From the NCBI RefSeq assembly GCF_037914945.1, contig NZ_CP149790.1:62001-126000 (forward strand): a DNA stretch of 64,000 nucleotides, read 5' to 3'. This stretch comes from Haloterrigena sp. KLK7 (GTDB lineage: Archaea; Halobacteriota; Halobacteria; Halobacteriales; Natrialbaceae). The notes beneath the pieces are model-generated. The model ran no database searches. It was given only the letters and a program-made list of their open reading frames with translations, and was not told the DNA's origin. Position numbers and translations under genes: made by a program. Shown one piece after another: positions 8,879-17,784 of this stretch. Numbering within the stretch: position 1 is the stretch's first letter; every line of letters begins with the position of its first letter.

Positions 8879-9929
8879 GGGCAAACGAATCGGCGTCGTC
8901 GTCACGGCCTACGACGAGGAGTCGTTCGTCGGGACCGTCCTCGAGACGGTTCCGGACTTCGTCGATCGGATCTACGCCGTCGACGACGCGTCGCCGGACG
9001 ACAGCTGGCGAGAGATTCAGCGCGTCGCCGAGCGGATCAACGAAGACGCCGAACCCGAGCCGGCGCTCGCGCTGGCCGACGGCGGCGACGCCCGGCGGGT
9101 CGTGCCGATCCGCCACAAGGAGAACCGCGGCTACGGCGCGGCGGTCAAGACCGGGTACAAACACGCCGCCGACGACGAGATGGACGTCGTCGCCGTGATG
9201 AACGGGGACGGCCAGATGGACCCCGCGATCCTCGATCGAATCATCGACCCGGTCGTCGAGGGCGAGGCCGACTACGCGAAGGGGAACCGCCTCCTCCACC
9301 CCGACGACCGCGAGGGGATGTCGGCGTTCCGGTTCTTCGGCAACGCCCTGCTCACCGGTCTCTCGAAGTTCGCCTCGGGCTACTGGACCGTCGGCGATCC
9401 GCAGAACGGCTACACCGCTATCTCGCGGGAGACGATCGAACGGCTCGATCTCGAGTCGATTACCGATCGATACGGCTTCCTCAACCACCTGTTGACGCAC
9501 CTCAACGTCAACGAGTGTCGCGTCGCGGACGTCTCGATGTCGGCCGTCTACGGGGAGGAGACCAGCAGCATCCGCTACGTCCCGTTCGTGCGGTTCGTCT
9601 CGCTGCTGTTGCTCCGGAGTTTCATCTGGCGGCTGAAGACCCGATACGTGATCGAGAAGTTCCATCCGGCCGTCGTCCTGTACGGCGCCGGCGCCACTGG
9701 GCTCCTCGGCGGGAGCGCCGGAATCGGCAACGCGGTCGTCCGAACCCTCCGCGGAAAGGACGGGTTCACCGGTGCGGTCGGCTCGTTCGTGGCCTTCCTG
9801 CTCGGCCTGATCGCACTCGGGTTCGCGATTTACCTCGATATCGACGAAAACGAATCGCTCGAGACGACCAGATACGAGCACAGCGGAGCGGAGTCCGACG
9901 TCGAGACGCCCAGTCAGTCGATCGAGTAA
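8871..9929 (+). CDS. GT2 family glycosyltransferase with C-terminal membrane helices
   Basis: A 352-residue GT-A fold enzyme. The start IGVVVTAYDEESFVGTVLETVP with AVDDASPDDS holds nucleotide-sugar binding aspartates, and VMNGDGQMDP carries the DxD-like metal site. Two hydrophobic segments near residues 265-290 and 300-322 anchor it in the membrane. Such DPM1-like enzymes move a sugar from a nucleotide donor to dolichol phosphate or to a lipid-linked glycan. As last gene of the operon it probably uses the diacetamido-uronic acid made by the four upstream enzymes (inference). Confidence 0.92.
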   Translation: MYKGKRIGVVVTAYDEESFVGTVLETVPDFVDRIYAVDDASPDDSWREIQRVAERINEDAEPEPALALADGGDARRVVPIRHKENRGYGAAVKTGYKHAADDEMDVVAVMNGDGQMDPAILDRIIDPVVEGEADYAKGNRLLHPDDREGMSAFRFFGNALLTGLSKFASGYWTVGDPQNGYTAISRETIERLDLESITDRYGFLNHLLTHLNVNECRVADVSMSAVYGEETSSIRYVPFVRFVSLLLLRSFIWRLKTRYVIEKFHPAVVLYGAGATGLLGGSAGIGNAVVRTLRGKDGFTGAVGSFVAFLLGLIALGFAIYLDIDENESLETTRYEHSGAESDVETPSQSIE

Positions 9930-10120
9930 CGAACGATATCGTCGTCGTCACACGCCGGACAGCAGGCCGTGTCCGCCGAGACGGTCGTCCCGCAGGTGCG
10001 ACACTCGTAGATGACCGTCGGCGACGGATCGCTCTCGCCACTGTGCTGTGTCGTCGCTGGTGACTCAGTGTTCGGCTCCGATCCGGTAAAGAGACCGGAG
10101 AGCAGGCGAGAGAGTGACAT
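9914..10120 (-). CDS. zinc-ribbon small protein
   Basis: The 68-residue product starts MSLSRLLSGLF and ends with a zinc ribbon (YECRTCGTTVSADTACCPACDDDDI), two CxxC pairs near residues 40-60. The ATG at 10120 is preferred because upstream codons look non-coding. Its 3' end overlaps the convergent glycosyltransferase by 16 bases. Function unknown; similar single zinc ribbons are abundant in haloarchaea. Confidence 0.8.
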   Translation of the reverse strand: MSLSRLLSGLFTGSEPNTESPATTQHSGESDPSPTVIYECRTCGTTVSADTACCPACDDDDIVRYSID

Positions 10121-10274
10121 AGAATTCGGTGGCCGGTTCTTCTTCCGATTCGGCCATAAGTGTTTCGTGATCGGTCGTCGAATCAAATGCGACGACCGTC
10201 ACTGATTGGTGAAAATAGCGTTCGGAATAGCAATAATATCTCATATTTCAACAAATCCGATCGATAGTTGGGTG

Positions 10275-10312
10275 GGAAAGTTTATGCTTGTATGCTCGAC
10301 TTCATCCGGTAT
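10275..10312 (+). promoter_or_regulatory. TATA-like box of leaderless gene
   Basis: The run gaaagtttatgc lies about 30 bases before the ATG at 10313. That is the spacing expected of a haloarchaeal TATA box in a leaderless transcript, and it supports that ATG over two upstream in-frame starts. Confidence 0.5.
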
Positions 10313-10741
10313 ATGGAACGGAAGTGCGCGACACGCGACTCGCAGACGACGAACGGCGACGATCGAGCGGCCGCGATCGAGCCGACCAGTCGAACGGCCA
10401 CAGCGGCGACGACCGACTCGCCGACCGCGACGATCGCCGCGACGACTCGAGACGCCGATCCGTCGTCGAACACGCTGACGATCATCGGTCACGAGACGCC
10501 CTCGAGTTTCGAGATCACGGTCGACGGGACGATCGAACTGGTCGACGACGACGGCGAGTCGGCGACGATCGTCTCGGGATCGTCAGTCGAGGGGACAATC
10601 GAAACCGGGACGCTCCGGTTCCGATTCACCGGTGATCTCGTCGACGTGACGTTCGTCGACTGTCGGATCACGGGGCTGGCGCCGGGCGCCGTCCCGAACG
10701 TCCACGTGGACTACGCCGCCCCCGAGGAGTCGCGGTCGTAG
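10313..10741 (+). CDS. conserved haloarchaeal protein of unknown function
   Basis: A 142-residue protein with a low-complexity Thr/Ala-rich N-terminal third. It then has a compact beta-rich domain (NTLTIIGHETPSSFEITVDG, then FTGDLVDVTFVDCRITGL) that I recognise as a recurring haloarchaeal domain without known function. Repeated hydrophobic alternation suggests an all-beta fold. It has no signal peptide or membrane segment. Codon use resembles its neighbours. The earlier ATG or GTG codons in frame (10268, 10292) are possible starts but fit the promoter less well. Confidence 0.75.
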   Translation: MERKCATRDSQTTNGDDRAAAIEPTSRTATAATTDSPTATIAATTRDADPSSNTLTIIGHETPSSFEITVDGTIELVDDDGESATIVSGSSVEGTIETGTLRFRFTGDLVDVTFVDCRITGLAPGAVPNVHVDYAAPEESRS

Positions 10742-10844
10742 CACGAACGCCCCGGACCCGAGCGCGACGGAGCGATGCAACAGTATCTTGTAGCCCGATT
10801 GCGTTTCTCCGGCCGACGCGACCGTATTCACGGGGAGAACCAGC

Positions 10845-11189
10845 ATGACCGAACCGCACGCGAACGACGGTGACGAGGAACCGGACGAGAACGCCCCGAG
10901 CGCGGACGACGATGCTGACGAAGCGGAACCGGACGTCCCCGCCGACTGGATGGACCCCGCCGACGACGACATCCTCGAGTTGATGCGGGAGAACTACATC
11001 TTCGATCCCGACCACATCGAGGAGGAGGGCGTCTGTCGCGCGCCCCACGCCGCCTACCGCTGCCGAGAGCTCACCAAGCGCGGCCTGCTGGAGAAGCAGG
11101 CCATCGGAATGTACGACATCACGGAGTTAGGGGAGCGATACCTCGAGGGCGAGGTCGACCCGACCGACCTCGAGCCCGACGACGAGTAG
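10845..11189 (+). CDS. winged-helix regulator, PhiH1-repressor-like
   Basis: This 114-residue protein has an acidic 35-residue leader. It then has the pattern ADWMDPADDDILELMREN, HAAYRCRELTKRGLLEKQAIGMYDITELGERYLEGE, here read as WMxPxDxxIL, a recognition helix and an ITxxGxxYLxG wing. That layout is typical of haloarchaeal regulators related to the repressor of phage PhiH. Many are chromosomal and their targets are unknown. It stands alone here. Confidence 0.85.
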   Translation: MTEPHANDGDEEPDENAPSADDDADEAEPDVPADWMDPADDDILELMRENYIFDPDHIEEEGVCRAPHAAYRCRELTKRGLLEKQAIGMYDITELGERYLEGEVDPTDLEPDDE

Positions 11190-11202
11190 CGACTCGAGGG
11201 AC

Positions 11203-11559
11203 TCAGGCGGCGTCGGCGTCGACGGCCTCGGGCACGTCGTCCTCGAGCATCGCCACGACGTCGTCGGCCCCGACGAACCCCTCGGCGCGGCGATCGATCT
11301 CCTCGCCGTCGGCGAACACGATCAGCGTCGGCACCGAGCGGATCTCGAACCGGTCGACGAGACCGATATCGTCGCCGGGATTAATCAACGCGACGGGCAC
11401 TCCGGTCGCGCGGGCGACGTTGCCCAGAACCGGTTCCATCGCCTGACACATCGTACAGCCGCTGGTGTAAAACTCGACGAGGGCGACGTCGTGGTCCTCG
11501 AGGAAAGCGTCGAGGTCGTCGCCGGTCTCGAGGGACGTCGGGCTGGATGGTCCGTCCAT
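11203..11559 (-). CDS. thioredoxin family protein
   Basis: A 118-residue thioredoxin fold with LVEFYTSGCTMCQAMEPVL, which contains the redox pair CTMC near residues 35-38. The cis-proline loop is RSVPTLIVFADG. The atypical CTMC instead of CGPC suggests a reduction potential different from classical thioredoxin, perhaps an oxidoreductase for specific clients. It is cytosolic, with no signal peptide. It converges with the regulator at 10845. Confidence 0.92.
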   Translation of the reverse strand: MDGPSSPTSLETGDDLDAFLEDHDVALVEFYTSGCTMCQAMEPVLGNVARATGVPVALINPGDDIGLVDRFEIRSVPTLIVFADGEEIDRRAEGFVGADDVVAMLEDDVPEAVDADAA

Positions 11560-11917
11560 ACCGTCCCTATCGGTTTCTCGCTGAAATCGGTGACGGCGGC
11601 AGGCGACGGCCAGCAGCAGCGTGACCCGACTCGAGACGACGTTCCGGGTGGAGAAATCCGACGTAATGAACGGACTCGCCGCCGATCTACTCGGATGAAT
11701 TCGTCTGAATCGGCGGGAGGAGCGTGACTGCGAATCGGTCGTCGCGACTGGATCGTCGACCCTCGAAGCCGCTCCATAGCCGCCGGCGAGGCGACCGGTT
11801 GTCGCGCCAGGAGACAGCGCCGTTTCGATCGAAATCGCTCGTATACGGGCGAGGACTCGCGTGGACGATTCGAACCATAGCCGACGGCTTTACGCGCCGT
11901 CCCCGTCGGACCAGTCG
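11560..11917. other. intergenic between divergent genes
   Basis: Open frames here are short and compositionally biased, with no motif. A possible TATA element (ggctttacg, near 11886-11894) lies about 28 bases before the zinc-ribbon gene at 11918. Confidence 0.4.
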
Positions 11918-12256
11918 ATGACTCGGCCCGCAACCACCTCCGACGAGCGTCCGCCAGTGTCCCGGAAATCGACCCTGTTCTGCTGGGAGTGCGACCACGC
12001 GAACCCGATCGACGGCGACTGGGTTCGCCGGACGCGGGACCGACACGTCGAATACGACTGCCCCGTCTGTGAGACGACGCTCGCGAAACGGCCGCGTCCC
12101 GACGACGCGACGCCCGATCGGTCGACCCCTCGGCCGACCGCGACGTGGCAGCGAACGATCCGGACCACGATTCGGGTCTGGCGAGCGACCATCGACGTCG
12201 GACTATCGGGCGTCGGGGCGATAACGGTCCCGCCGATCGAACGACGACAGCGCTGA
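11918..12256 (+). CDS. zinc-ribbon protein of unknown function
   Basis: A 112-residue protein with a Cys4 zinc ribbon: FCWECDHANPIDGDW near residues 21-35 and YDCPVCETTLAKRP near 47-60. An Arg/Thr-rich C-terminal region follows. The ribbon form is common in haloarchaeal small proteins. The start follows a TATA-like element at leaderless spacing; an upstream in-frame ATG at 11861 is less likely. Confidence 0.75.
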   Translation: MTRPATTSDERPPVSRKSTLFCWECDHANPIDGDWVRRTRDRHVEYDCPVCETTLAKRPRPDDATPDRSTPRPTATWQRTIRTTIRVWRATIDVGLSGVGAITVPPIERRQR

Positions 12257-12556
12257 CGAGCTGTCCGTGCTCGGTCAACTGTGCCGCTGAGCCGTGGACA
12301 TCCCACCGATGTGCATCTCGCGTGCGATCCCAGATGAGATTCCGGTTAGTGCCGTTCTCCGGTCCGTTCGTCACGGACGCTCGGTTACCCCTCCACGTCT
12401 ATTCAGTTTTCTCCGACGTTTTTCAGACGTTGTTAGTCGCAACCCCTGATACACCCTATTCTAAACAACATACGTCCATATTTATCTCTCTATAGGAGTA
12501 TTCGCCAACATCAGTAGAACTTTAGTATTAGAATCCAATGTCCTACTCGACAGAAG
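12257..12556 (+). promoter_or_regulatory. promoter region of glutamine synthetase
   Basis: The 300-base gap turns AT-rich towards the gene. Two TATA candidates are visible: catatttatctctctatag (about 12476-12495) and ctttagtattagaatcc (about 12521-12537). The second lies near 28-34 bases before the ATG and would give a leaderless mRNA. No separate gene is seen. Confidence 0.5.
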
Positions 12557-13912
12557 ATGACAAGCGGAAATCTCACGTCCGCGGAAGAGGCGGTACTGGA
12601 CGAGATCGAAGAACAGGACATCGACTTCCTTCGACTGCAGTTCACCGACATCCTGGGGACGGTGAAGAACGTCTCCGTGCCGGCCCGCCAGGCCGAGAAG
12701 GCCTTCACCGAGGGGATCTACTTCGACGGCTCCTCGATCGAGGGCTTCGTCCGCATTCAGGAATCGGACATGCGTCTGGTTCCCGATCCGGACACGTTCG
12801 CCGTCCTCCCCTGGAGACAGCGCGAGGACGGGGCGTCCGCCCGGATGATCTGTGACGTCTACAACACCTCCACGGGCGAACCCTTCGAGGGCGACCCGCG
12901 CAACGTCCTCAAAGGGGCCATCGAGCGCGCAAACGAGATGGGCTACGATGTCAACTTCGCGCCCGAGCCGGAGTTCTTCATGTTCGAGGAGGACGAGGAG
13001 GGCCACGCGACGACCGACACCGCCGACCACGGTGGCTACTTCGACCTCGCGCCGAAAGACCTCGCCTCGGACGTCCGCCGCGACATCATCTACGGCCTCG
13101 AGGACATGGGCTTCGAGATCGAGGCCAGCCACCACGAGGTCGCTCGCGGCCAGTACGAGATCAACTTCGAGTACGACGACGCACTGGCGACCGCGGACAA
13201 CGTCGCCACCTTCCGCACCGTCGTCCGCGCCATCGCCGCCGAACACGACCTGCACGCGACGTTCATGCCCAAGCCGATCCCGAAGATCAACGGCTCGGGC
13301 ATGCACACGCACATGTCGCTGATGACCGAGGACGGCGAGAACGCGTTCCACGACGAGGACGACGAGTTCAACCTCAGCGATACCGCGCACTCCTACCTCG
13401 CGGGCATCCTCGAGCACGCGCCGGCGATCACGGCGGTCGCGAACCCCACCGTGAACAGCTACAAGCGTCTGGTGCCGGGCTACGAGGCGCCGGTCTACGT
13501 CGCCTGGTCGGACCGCAACCGCTCGGCGCTGGTCCGCAAGCCGGCCGCCCGCGTCCCGGCCGCCTCGCGCATCGAACTGCGCTCGCCGGACCCCTCGTGT
13601 AACCCGTACCTCGCCTTCGCCGTCATGATCCACGCCGGTCTCGACGGCATCGAGCAGGACCTCGAGTGTCCCGACCCGGTCCGGGAGAACATCTACGAGT
13701 TCGACGAGGCCAAGCGCGAGGAGTACGGCATCGACACGCTGCCGTCGAACCTCGGCGAGGCCGTCGAGGCCTTAGAGGAGGACGAGGTCATCTACAACGC
13801 GCTCGGCGAGCACGTCGCACCGAAGTTCGTCGAGGCCAAGAGCCAGGAGTTCGAGGAGTACCTCGTCGACGTCTCCCAATGGGAGATCGACCGGTACCTC
13901 GAACAGTACTGA
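12557..13912 (+). CDS. glnA: glutamine synthetase, type I
   Basis: A 451-residue type I glutamine synthetase, which makes glutamine from glutamate, ammonia and ATP and is the main ammonium assimilation enzyme. It has the N-terminal beta-grasp domain with [18 protein letters not shown]. Catalytic-domain hallmarks are the metal-ligand segment [42 protein letters not shown] with [10 protein letters not shown], and [17 protein letters not shown]. Length matches the prokaryotic family. It is monocistronic; a PII-controlled form is usual in haloarchaea but cannot be seen here. Confidence 0.98.
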   Translation: MTSGNLTSAEEAVLDEIEEQDIDFLRLQFTDILGTVKNVSVPARQAEKAFTEGIYFDGSSIEGFVRIQESDMRLVPDPDTFAVLPWRQREDGASARMICDVYNTSTGEPFEGDPRNVLKGAIERANEMGYDVNFAPEPEFFMFEEDEEGHATTDTADHGGYFDLAPKDLASDVRRDIIYGLEDMGFEIEASHHEVARGQYEINFEYDDALATADNVATFRTVVRAIAAEHDLHATFMPKPIPKINGSGMHTHMSLMTEDGENAFHDEDDEFNLSDTAHSYLAGILEHAPAITAVANPTVNSYKRLVPGYEAPVYVAWSDRNRSALVRKPAARVPAASRIELRSPDPSCNPYLAFAVMIHAGLDGIEQDLECPDPVRENIYEFDEAKREEYGIDTLPSNLGEAVEALEEDEVIYNALGEHVAPKFVEAKSQEFEEYLVDVSQWEIDRYLEQY

Positions 13913-14299
13913 CCGTCGAGGTTTGCCGATCGGCGTCGGTCCTCGGTTCCGTTCCGCTTGTTTTTCCGTCGTAGTCTCGAGGAGAGTAGCCACGAGTGTG
14001 TCAGCGATCGGTGAGGCATCGTTGACTCGAGGAGCGACCGTTCGAGTAGGGAACGGAGGGGGCTTCCGGTCCTCGAGTGTCTGCTGGATGCCGAAATTCA
14101 GGGGTGTCGTTGGACCTCCACCCCCACTTTTCACGAGAGTGTCTCTATCTGGTCGTGGCAGTCAGGACCTCGCTACACGAATAGACGGCGGAGAGAGATG
14201 ACACCGCGTGAACTGATGAGGAGGGGGGGGTGATCGGAGTGTAAACAGGATACGGTAGTCGTCGAACAAGCAGACATAGCTATATAAATTGAGGACGCC
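13913..14299. other. intergenic 3' of glnA and cdc6 gene 1
   Basis: Non-coding. It contains a weak ORB-like segment (cacccccacttttcacgaga, about 14119-14138), an eight-G run near 14223-14230 and an AT-rich patch (agctatataaattgagg, about 14278). It forms the outer edge of the first origin locus. Confidence 0.45.
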
Positions 14300-14322
14300 C
14301 ACCCCACCTTTCCGCTCTATAG
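14300..14322 (-). repeat. ORB-like repeat, origin 1 family (left copy)
   Basis: A reverse-oriented copy of the TATAGAGCGGAAAGGTGGGG motif, placed directly at the 3' end of cdc6 gene 1. With the copies on the far side of the gene it flanks the initiator on both sides. Confidence 0.75.
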
Positions 14323-14328
14323 CCTCTT

Positions 14329-15534
14329 TCACTCGTCAGGCTCGATCAGTTTGCAGGCTTCAAGCGTTTTCTCCGGATCGTCTACCAGCGTGATCGTCGT
14401 ACGGCTGCCTTTGGCTTTCCCTGCGGCTTTGGTAGTTCGAGTGATGATTTCGAGGAACTCCGCCTCTTCGAGGAGATCACGAACCCGCCGTTCCGAGAGC
14501 GGACTGATTTCCTCGAGAGAGCACTTCCGCTTATAGAGGCTGTAGGCTTCTGTCGTTGTGACGGGCTCTTGCTCAGTGTTCCGATCGGCTGCTAACGCGG
14601 CGACCGATTGGATAACGAGGGTGGAATGATAGGGGAGCGTCGAGATGATCTCGAGGATTTCATCGCGCTCGGCACGTTCAAACGCCTCGTCAATGAATTC
14701 ATCTTTGACGACTTCAGACTGGGTTTCGTTGGCGATCTCACCGGCGTATCTGAAAATATCCATCGCCTTTCTCGCATCACCGTACTCCCGCGCAGAGAGG
14801 GCGGCGACTCTCGCCGTGATTCCCTCCTCAAGTACTCCCTCTTTGAAGGCGTCTTTGCGGGCTTCGAGAATTTCCTTGAGCTGAGTTGCAGTATACGGCG
14901 GGAACACGTGGCGGCGCTCGCCGAGACTCGAGAGCGTCCGCTCGTTGAGTTTATCAGTGAATCGCGGTTTGTTGCTGATTCCGATGACGCCGAGAGACGA
15001 GTTAGTCAATTTGTTGGCCTCGCCCGCTCGCGAGAGCGTCATCAGGAGATCGTCGTAGGAGTGATGTTTATCGATCTCATCGAGGATCACGATCGACACG
15101 TCGAGAGTGGCGTCCATCGCTTCCCACGCTCGCTGATAGAACTGTCCAGTAGATAGGCCAGTATCGGGAATTCGGACACCGGAGACGTCTGGATCGTTGA
15201 GTTGCTGAGCGATTCGAATGACCGCATCGGTCTCGCTCGAACTCTGCGAACAATCGACGTATGCGATTCCGACCGAGTAGTCGTTTACTTTGGCCTTTTC
15301 CTTGAGGCGTTGTGTGATGAACTTCACAGAGAGCGATTTCCCGGTCCCGGGTTTCCCGTAGACGAGACAGTTAGAGGGTTTGGAGCCGTTCGTTGCCGGG
15401 TATAAGGACTGTGCAAGGGACTCAAGTTCGTCATCGCGACCGATAATTCGGTCCTCGTCAACGACGTAGTCTATTTGGACCATATCCTTGTTTTTAAAGA
15501 CCGATGAGATCCCTCCGAAGAAATCCGTTGGCAT
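14329..15534 (-). CDS. Orc1/Cdc6 replication initiator (copy 1)
   Basis: A 401-residue AAA+ initiator that should bind origin recognition boxes, open the DNA and load MCM helicase. It has Walker A GKPGTGKS near residues 60-67, Walker B VILDEIDK and sensor 1 IGISNK. The ERTLSSLGERRHVFPPYTATQLKEIL region follows, and the C-terminal winged helix contains ISPLSERRVRDLLEEAEFLEII. Full length for the family. ORB-like repeats of one family flank the gene, and its likely origin is the AT-rich gap upstream. Coding GC looks lower than in neighbours, which suggests later acquisition. Confidence 0.96.
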   Translation of the reverse strand: MPTDFFGGISSVFKNKDMVQIDYVVDEDRIIGRDDELESLAQSLYPATNGSKPSNCLVYGKPGTGKSLSVKFITQRLKEKAKVNDYSVGIAYVDCSQSSSETDAVIRIAQQLNDPDVSGVRIPDTGLSTGQFYQRAWEAMDATLDVSIVILDEIDKHHSYDDLLMTLSRAGEANKLTNSSLGVIGISNKPRFTDKLNERTLSSLGERRHVFPPYTATQLKEILEARKDAFKEGVLEEGITARVAALSAREYGDARKAMDIFRYAGEIANETQSEVVKDEFIDEAFERAERDEILEIISTLPYHSTLVIQSVAALAADRNTEQEPVTTTEAYSLYKRKCSLEEISPLSERRVRDLLEEAEFLEIITRTTKAAGKAKGSRTTITLVDDPEKTLEACKLIEPDE

Positions 15535-15634
15535 ACTTTATTGGTTGAGATATATTGAAATAAAAGTTCTGAAATAGAGCCATGCTTCCGCTCTATATCA
15601 GATAAAGATCGGAGAAGAAGCGCTCTCGAGGGAT

Positions 15635-15658
15635 TATAGAGCGGAAAGGAGGGGTGTC
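15635..15658 (+). repeat. ORB-like repeat, origin 1 family
   Basis: Forward copy with core TAGAGCGGAAAGGAGGGGTG. Confidence 0.75.
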
Positions 15659-15748
15659 TTTCGAAACCACATTTCCGCTCTAACGAACCTGAAGTGGGTG
15701 GTATCATTGAACGAGGAACCAAGAGATGAGTTCGAAAGGAGAATTGAG

Positions 15749-15777
15749 CACCCCCACCCCACCTTTCCGCTCTATAG
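15749..15777 (-). repeat. ORB-like repeat, origin 1 family
   Basis: Reverse copy ending CCTTTCCGCTCTATAG, preceded by a C-rich extension (cacccccacccca) that is the conserved G-stretch of the box on the other strand. Confidence 0.75.
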
Positions 15778-16069
15778 ATCCATAAGAGACGCTTAGGGAG
15801 GCACACAGAGAAATCTGGTATGTACAGCATCGACTGCTTCGAAGGCGCTACGGAGATTCAATGATTATTTATATATTTATCGATATAGGTAGCATAATCC
15901 TATTCTGGCTATTCAGGAATACCGTTCTCAGACGATTGCAAGGACGAGTTATACTCGCAACTCAGCTCCAGTTCAGATTCGTATCGCCATCATCGATTCT
16001 TTCCGCAATAGAAGAGCTCCCCTATTCATATTCCGTATAAATATCCATCAATAGAGTATCTCCGTTAGG

Positions 16070-16093
16070 TATAGAGCGGAAAGGTGGTGTGTG
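16070..16093 (+). repeat. ORB-like repeat, origin 1 family
   Basis: Forward copy with core TAGAGCGGAAAGGTGGTGTG. Confidence 0.75.
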
Positions 16094-16130
16094 CCCGTTG
16101 CACTGGCGAGACGACAAAGTGAACTCGGAT

Positions 16131-16154
16131 TCTATAGAGCGGAAACATGGGGTG
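16131..16154 (+). repeat. ORB-like repeat, origin 1 family
   Basis: Forward copy with core TAGAGCGGAAACATGGGGTG, only about 60 bases after the previous box. Confidence 0.75.
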
Positions 16155-16385
16155 CCCGGGAATCCCAGCTACCAGTTCTTGTCGGTTCTGTTAAAACGCT
16201 CAAAGAATCACTAATTAGCCGATAGAGTCGTAGATCTCGATAAGGTTACCACCTCCAGTCGAAAACACTGAACACGATGGGGTGGGTGTCTCCGTCTAAC
16301 TGACCCTCTCAATCGAACCTCCGAGAAGACGTGATTGGGTTCGCTCAGAGAACGCTCGCTAGTTCCTCAGTTCCGATCCGACCGC

Positions 16386-16619
16386 TCAGTTCGCGACGAC
16401 GTACTCCTCGCCGCGCTGTTCGATCAATCCGTCACTCGAGAGCGTGTTCAGCAGACTCAGGATCGAGAGTTGCTTCATCGCCAGCAGGTCGCCCAGATCG
16501 TCGGCCGTGGCGCCACCCGTCGCCTCGAGACAGAGGTAGACGAGTTTCGCCTGCGCGGAGTCGAGGTCGTCGGGAACCGGTTCGATCCGGGATCGCGATC
16601 GCTGCTCCTGTGAACTCAT
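16386..16619 (-). CDS. small helix-turn-helix protein beside origin 1
   Basis: A 77-residue protein with a single winged-helix-like domain: SAQAKLVYLCLEATGGATADDLGDLLAMKQLSILSLLNTLSSDGLIEQRG is here read as helix 1 (AKLVYLCLEAT), helix 2 (TADDLGDLLAM), recognition helix (LSILSLLNTLSSDGLI) and a short wing. It resembles small TrmB/MarR-type haloarchaeal regulators. A TATA box (gtatataaa, 16645-16653, read on the other strand) lies about 30 bases upstream of the chosen start. ATG at 16625 is an alternative. It forms the far border of origin 1. Confidence 0.85.
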   Translation of the reverse strand: MSSQEQRSRSRIEPVPDDLDSAQAKLVYLCLEATGGATADDLGDLLAMKQLSILSLLNTLSSDGLIEQRGEEYVVAN

Positions 16620-16644
16620 TGTCATCGGGATCGTCCCCGTTCGC

Positions 16645-16653
16645 GTATATAAA
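16645..16653 (-). promoter_or_regulatory. TATA box of the small HTH gene
   Basis: gtatataaa, read as tttatatac on the coding strand, at leaderless spacing from either possible start. Confidence 0.6.
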
Positions 16654-16860
16654 TCTACACGTAGATTGTGTATATATCGAGTAAAGGGGTCTAGTACCGT
16701 ATTCGACGGAATTTCGTCGGAAAGCAAATGTGTGAGTCGATAGCGAATGCGCTGAGCGACGTCCGAGACGATCCGGGATAACGGACTGGCCAGTCTACCT
16801 GCGCGTCGTCCGGAACCGGCGGACGTTTTACCGGCGGCGACCCACCCTCGAGACGACCCG

Positions 16861-17259
16861 ATGACGAACGATCGCGACCGACCGACGCCGCCGTCCGATC
16901 TCGACCGCGACGCCAGGGAGGCGCTGGCGCGACTCGAGGATCGGGACGCCGACGAACTCCGCGCTATCGGGGAGTATCTCGAGGCGCTCGCGGCATGGAC
17001 GGAATCGACCGCAGGGGAGTCTGAGGCGTCGACGAGTGCGGAGACGAGTTCGACTCCGGGCGAACACGGCAGTGATACCGGTAGCGAGACCGACGACGCC
17101 AGTGACGATGGCGACGCTACCGATTCCGACCGCGAGTACCCCCCAGACGTCCCGGAACGGGCGACGGTTACCGTCAAGGAGATCGCCGGAACGACGTACT
17201 ACTATTACCAGTGGCGCGACGGAGACCGCATCGAGTCGAAGACGGTCCAGCGGGAGTAA
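16861..17259 (+). CDS. conserved haloarchaeal protein, acidic linker and C-terminal motif
   Basis: A 132-residue protein. The N-terminal part (residues 1-45) is helical: SDLDRDAREALARLEDRDADELRAIGEYLEAL, here quoted in part as DLDRDAREALARLEDRDADE. An acidic Ser/Thr linker follows. The C-terminal motif, ATVTVKEIAGTTYYYYQWRD, is one I have seen in many haloarchaeal small proteins. The function is not known. The start agrees with the onset of sensible sequence. Confidence 0.75.
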   Translation: MTNDRDRPTPPSDLDRDAREALARLEDRDADELRAIGEYLEALAAWTESTAGESEASTSAETSSTPGEHGSDTGSETDDASDDGDATDSDREYPPDVPERATVTVKEIAGTTYYYYQWRDGDRIESKTVQRE

Positions 17260-17382
17260 CGGCGATCAGTGGCGGATCGGTACCCGGCACGAATTACGAA
17301 ACGGCGTTCTCACCGTCCGGTCTCGACCGGTCCACGTGTTGGTCGGGAAACAGTTATGGGGAGTCGGGGGGAACTATCGAGT

Positions 17383-17742
17383 ATGCTCAACGTGTTCTTC
17401 GGCTTCCTCTCGCTCCTCCTCGTGGTCGGCGGGGGATTCTCCGTTTACGAAGCGCGCTCGTATACCGACGAGCAACGGGCTCGAGCACCGCGGCTCTGGC
17501 GGGCGTACGTCGCCAGCGGCGCGGTCCTCTGTCTCGTCGGCGTCGGAAGCGTCGCGTGGCTCGTAACCGGCGGGACACCGTGGGCAGTGAGCGGTTTCGT
17601 GAGCCTCGCCGCCGCGCTCCCGTGTTTCGCTCAGGCGTGGTTCCACCGGACGGCGATGATCGACCGCAGTCCGCTGGCCGAGCGACTGGCCGCGGTCGTC
17701 GCCCGAAAGCTCAATTTCCCCGAGGCCTCCCGGCAGGCCTGA
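17383..17742 (+). CDS. small three- or four-helix membrane protein
   Basis: A 119-residue protein with hydrophobic segments near residues 1-18 (MLNVFFGFLSLLLVVGGGFS), 46-63 and 68-86, then a short cytosolic tail. Upstream in-frame starts (17269, 17356) give a non-hydrophobic Arg-rich leader, so the ATG at 17383 is preferred. No family recognised. Confidence 0.65.
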   Translation: MLNVFFGFLSLLLVVGGGFSVYEARSYTDEQRARAPRLWRAYVASGAVLCLVGVGSVAWLVTGGTPWAVSGFVSLAAALPCFAQAWFHRTAMIDRSPLAERLAAVVARKLNFPEASRQA

Positions 17743-17784
17743 GACGACGGTCGATCGCCGGCACCGATCGCGGCCACGATCCCC

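Larger units (their letters stand above)
15535..16385. other. candidate replication origin 1
   Basis: An 850-base AT-rich intergenic region upstream of cdc6 gene 1. Forward copies of TATAGAGCGGAAAGGTGGGG-type boxes lie at 15635-15658, 16070-16093 and 16131-16154. A reverse copy lies at 15749-15777, and partial reverse copies at about 15584-15597 and 15667-15682. The AT-richest part (tattgattatttatatattt and following, about 15857-15900) lies between opposed boxes and is the best candidate unwinding element. Inverted boxes around an AT tract beside cdc6 is the known archaeal origin layout; activity is inferred. Confidence 0.8.

Noticed and set aside
14217-14232. Eight-G run as a frameshift site
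   Set aside because: It is in a non-coding gap, so it cannot affect a protein; kept only as part of the origin 1 flank.
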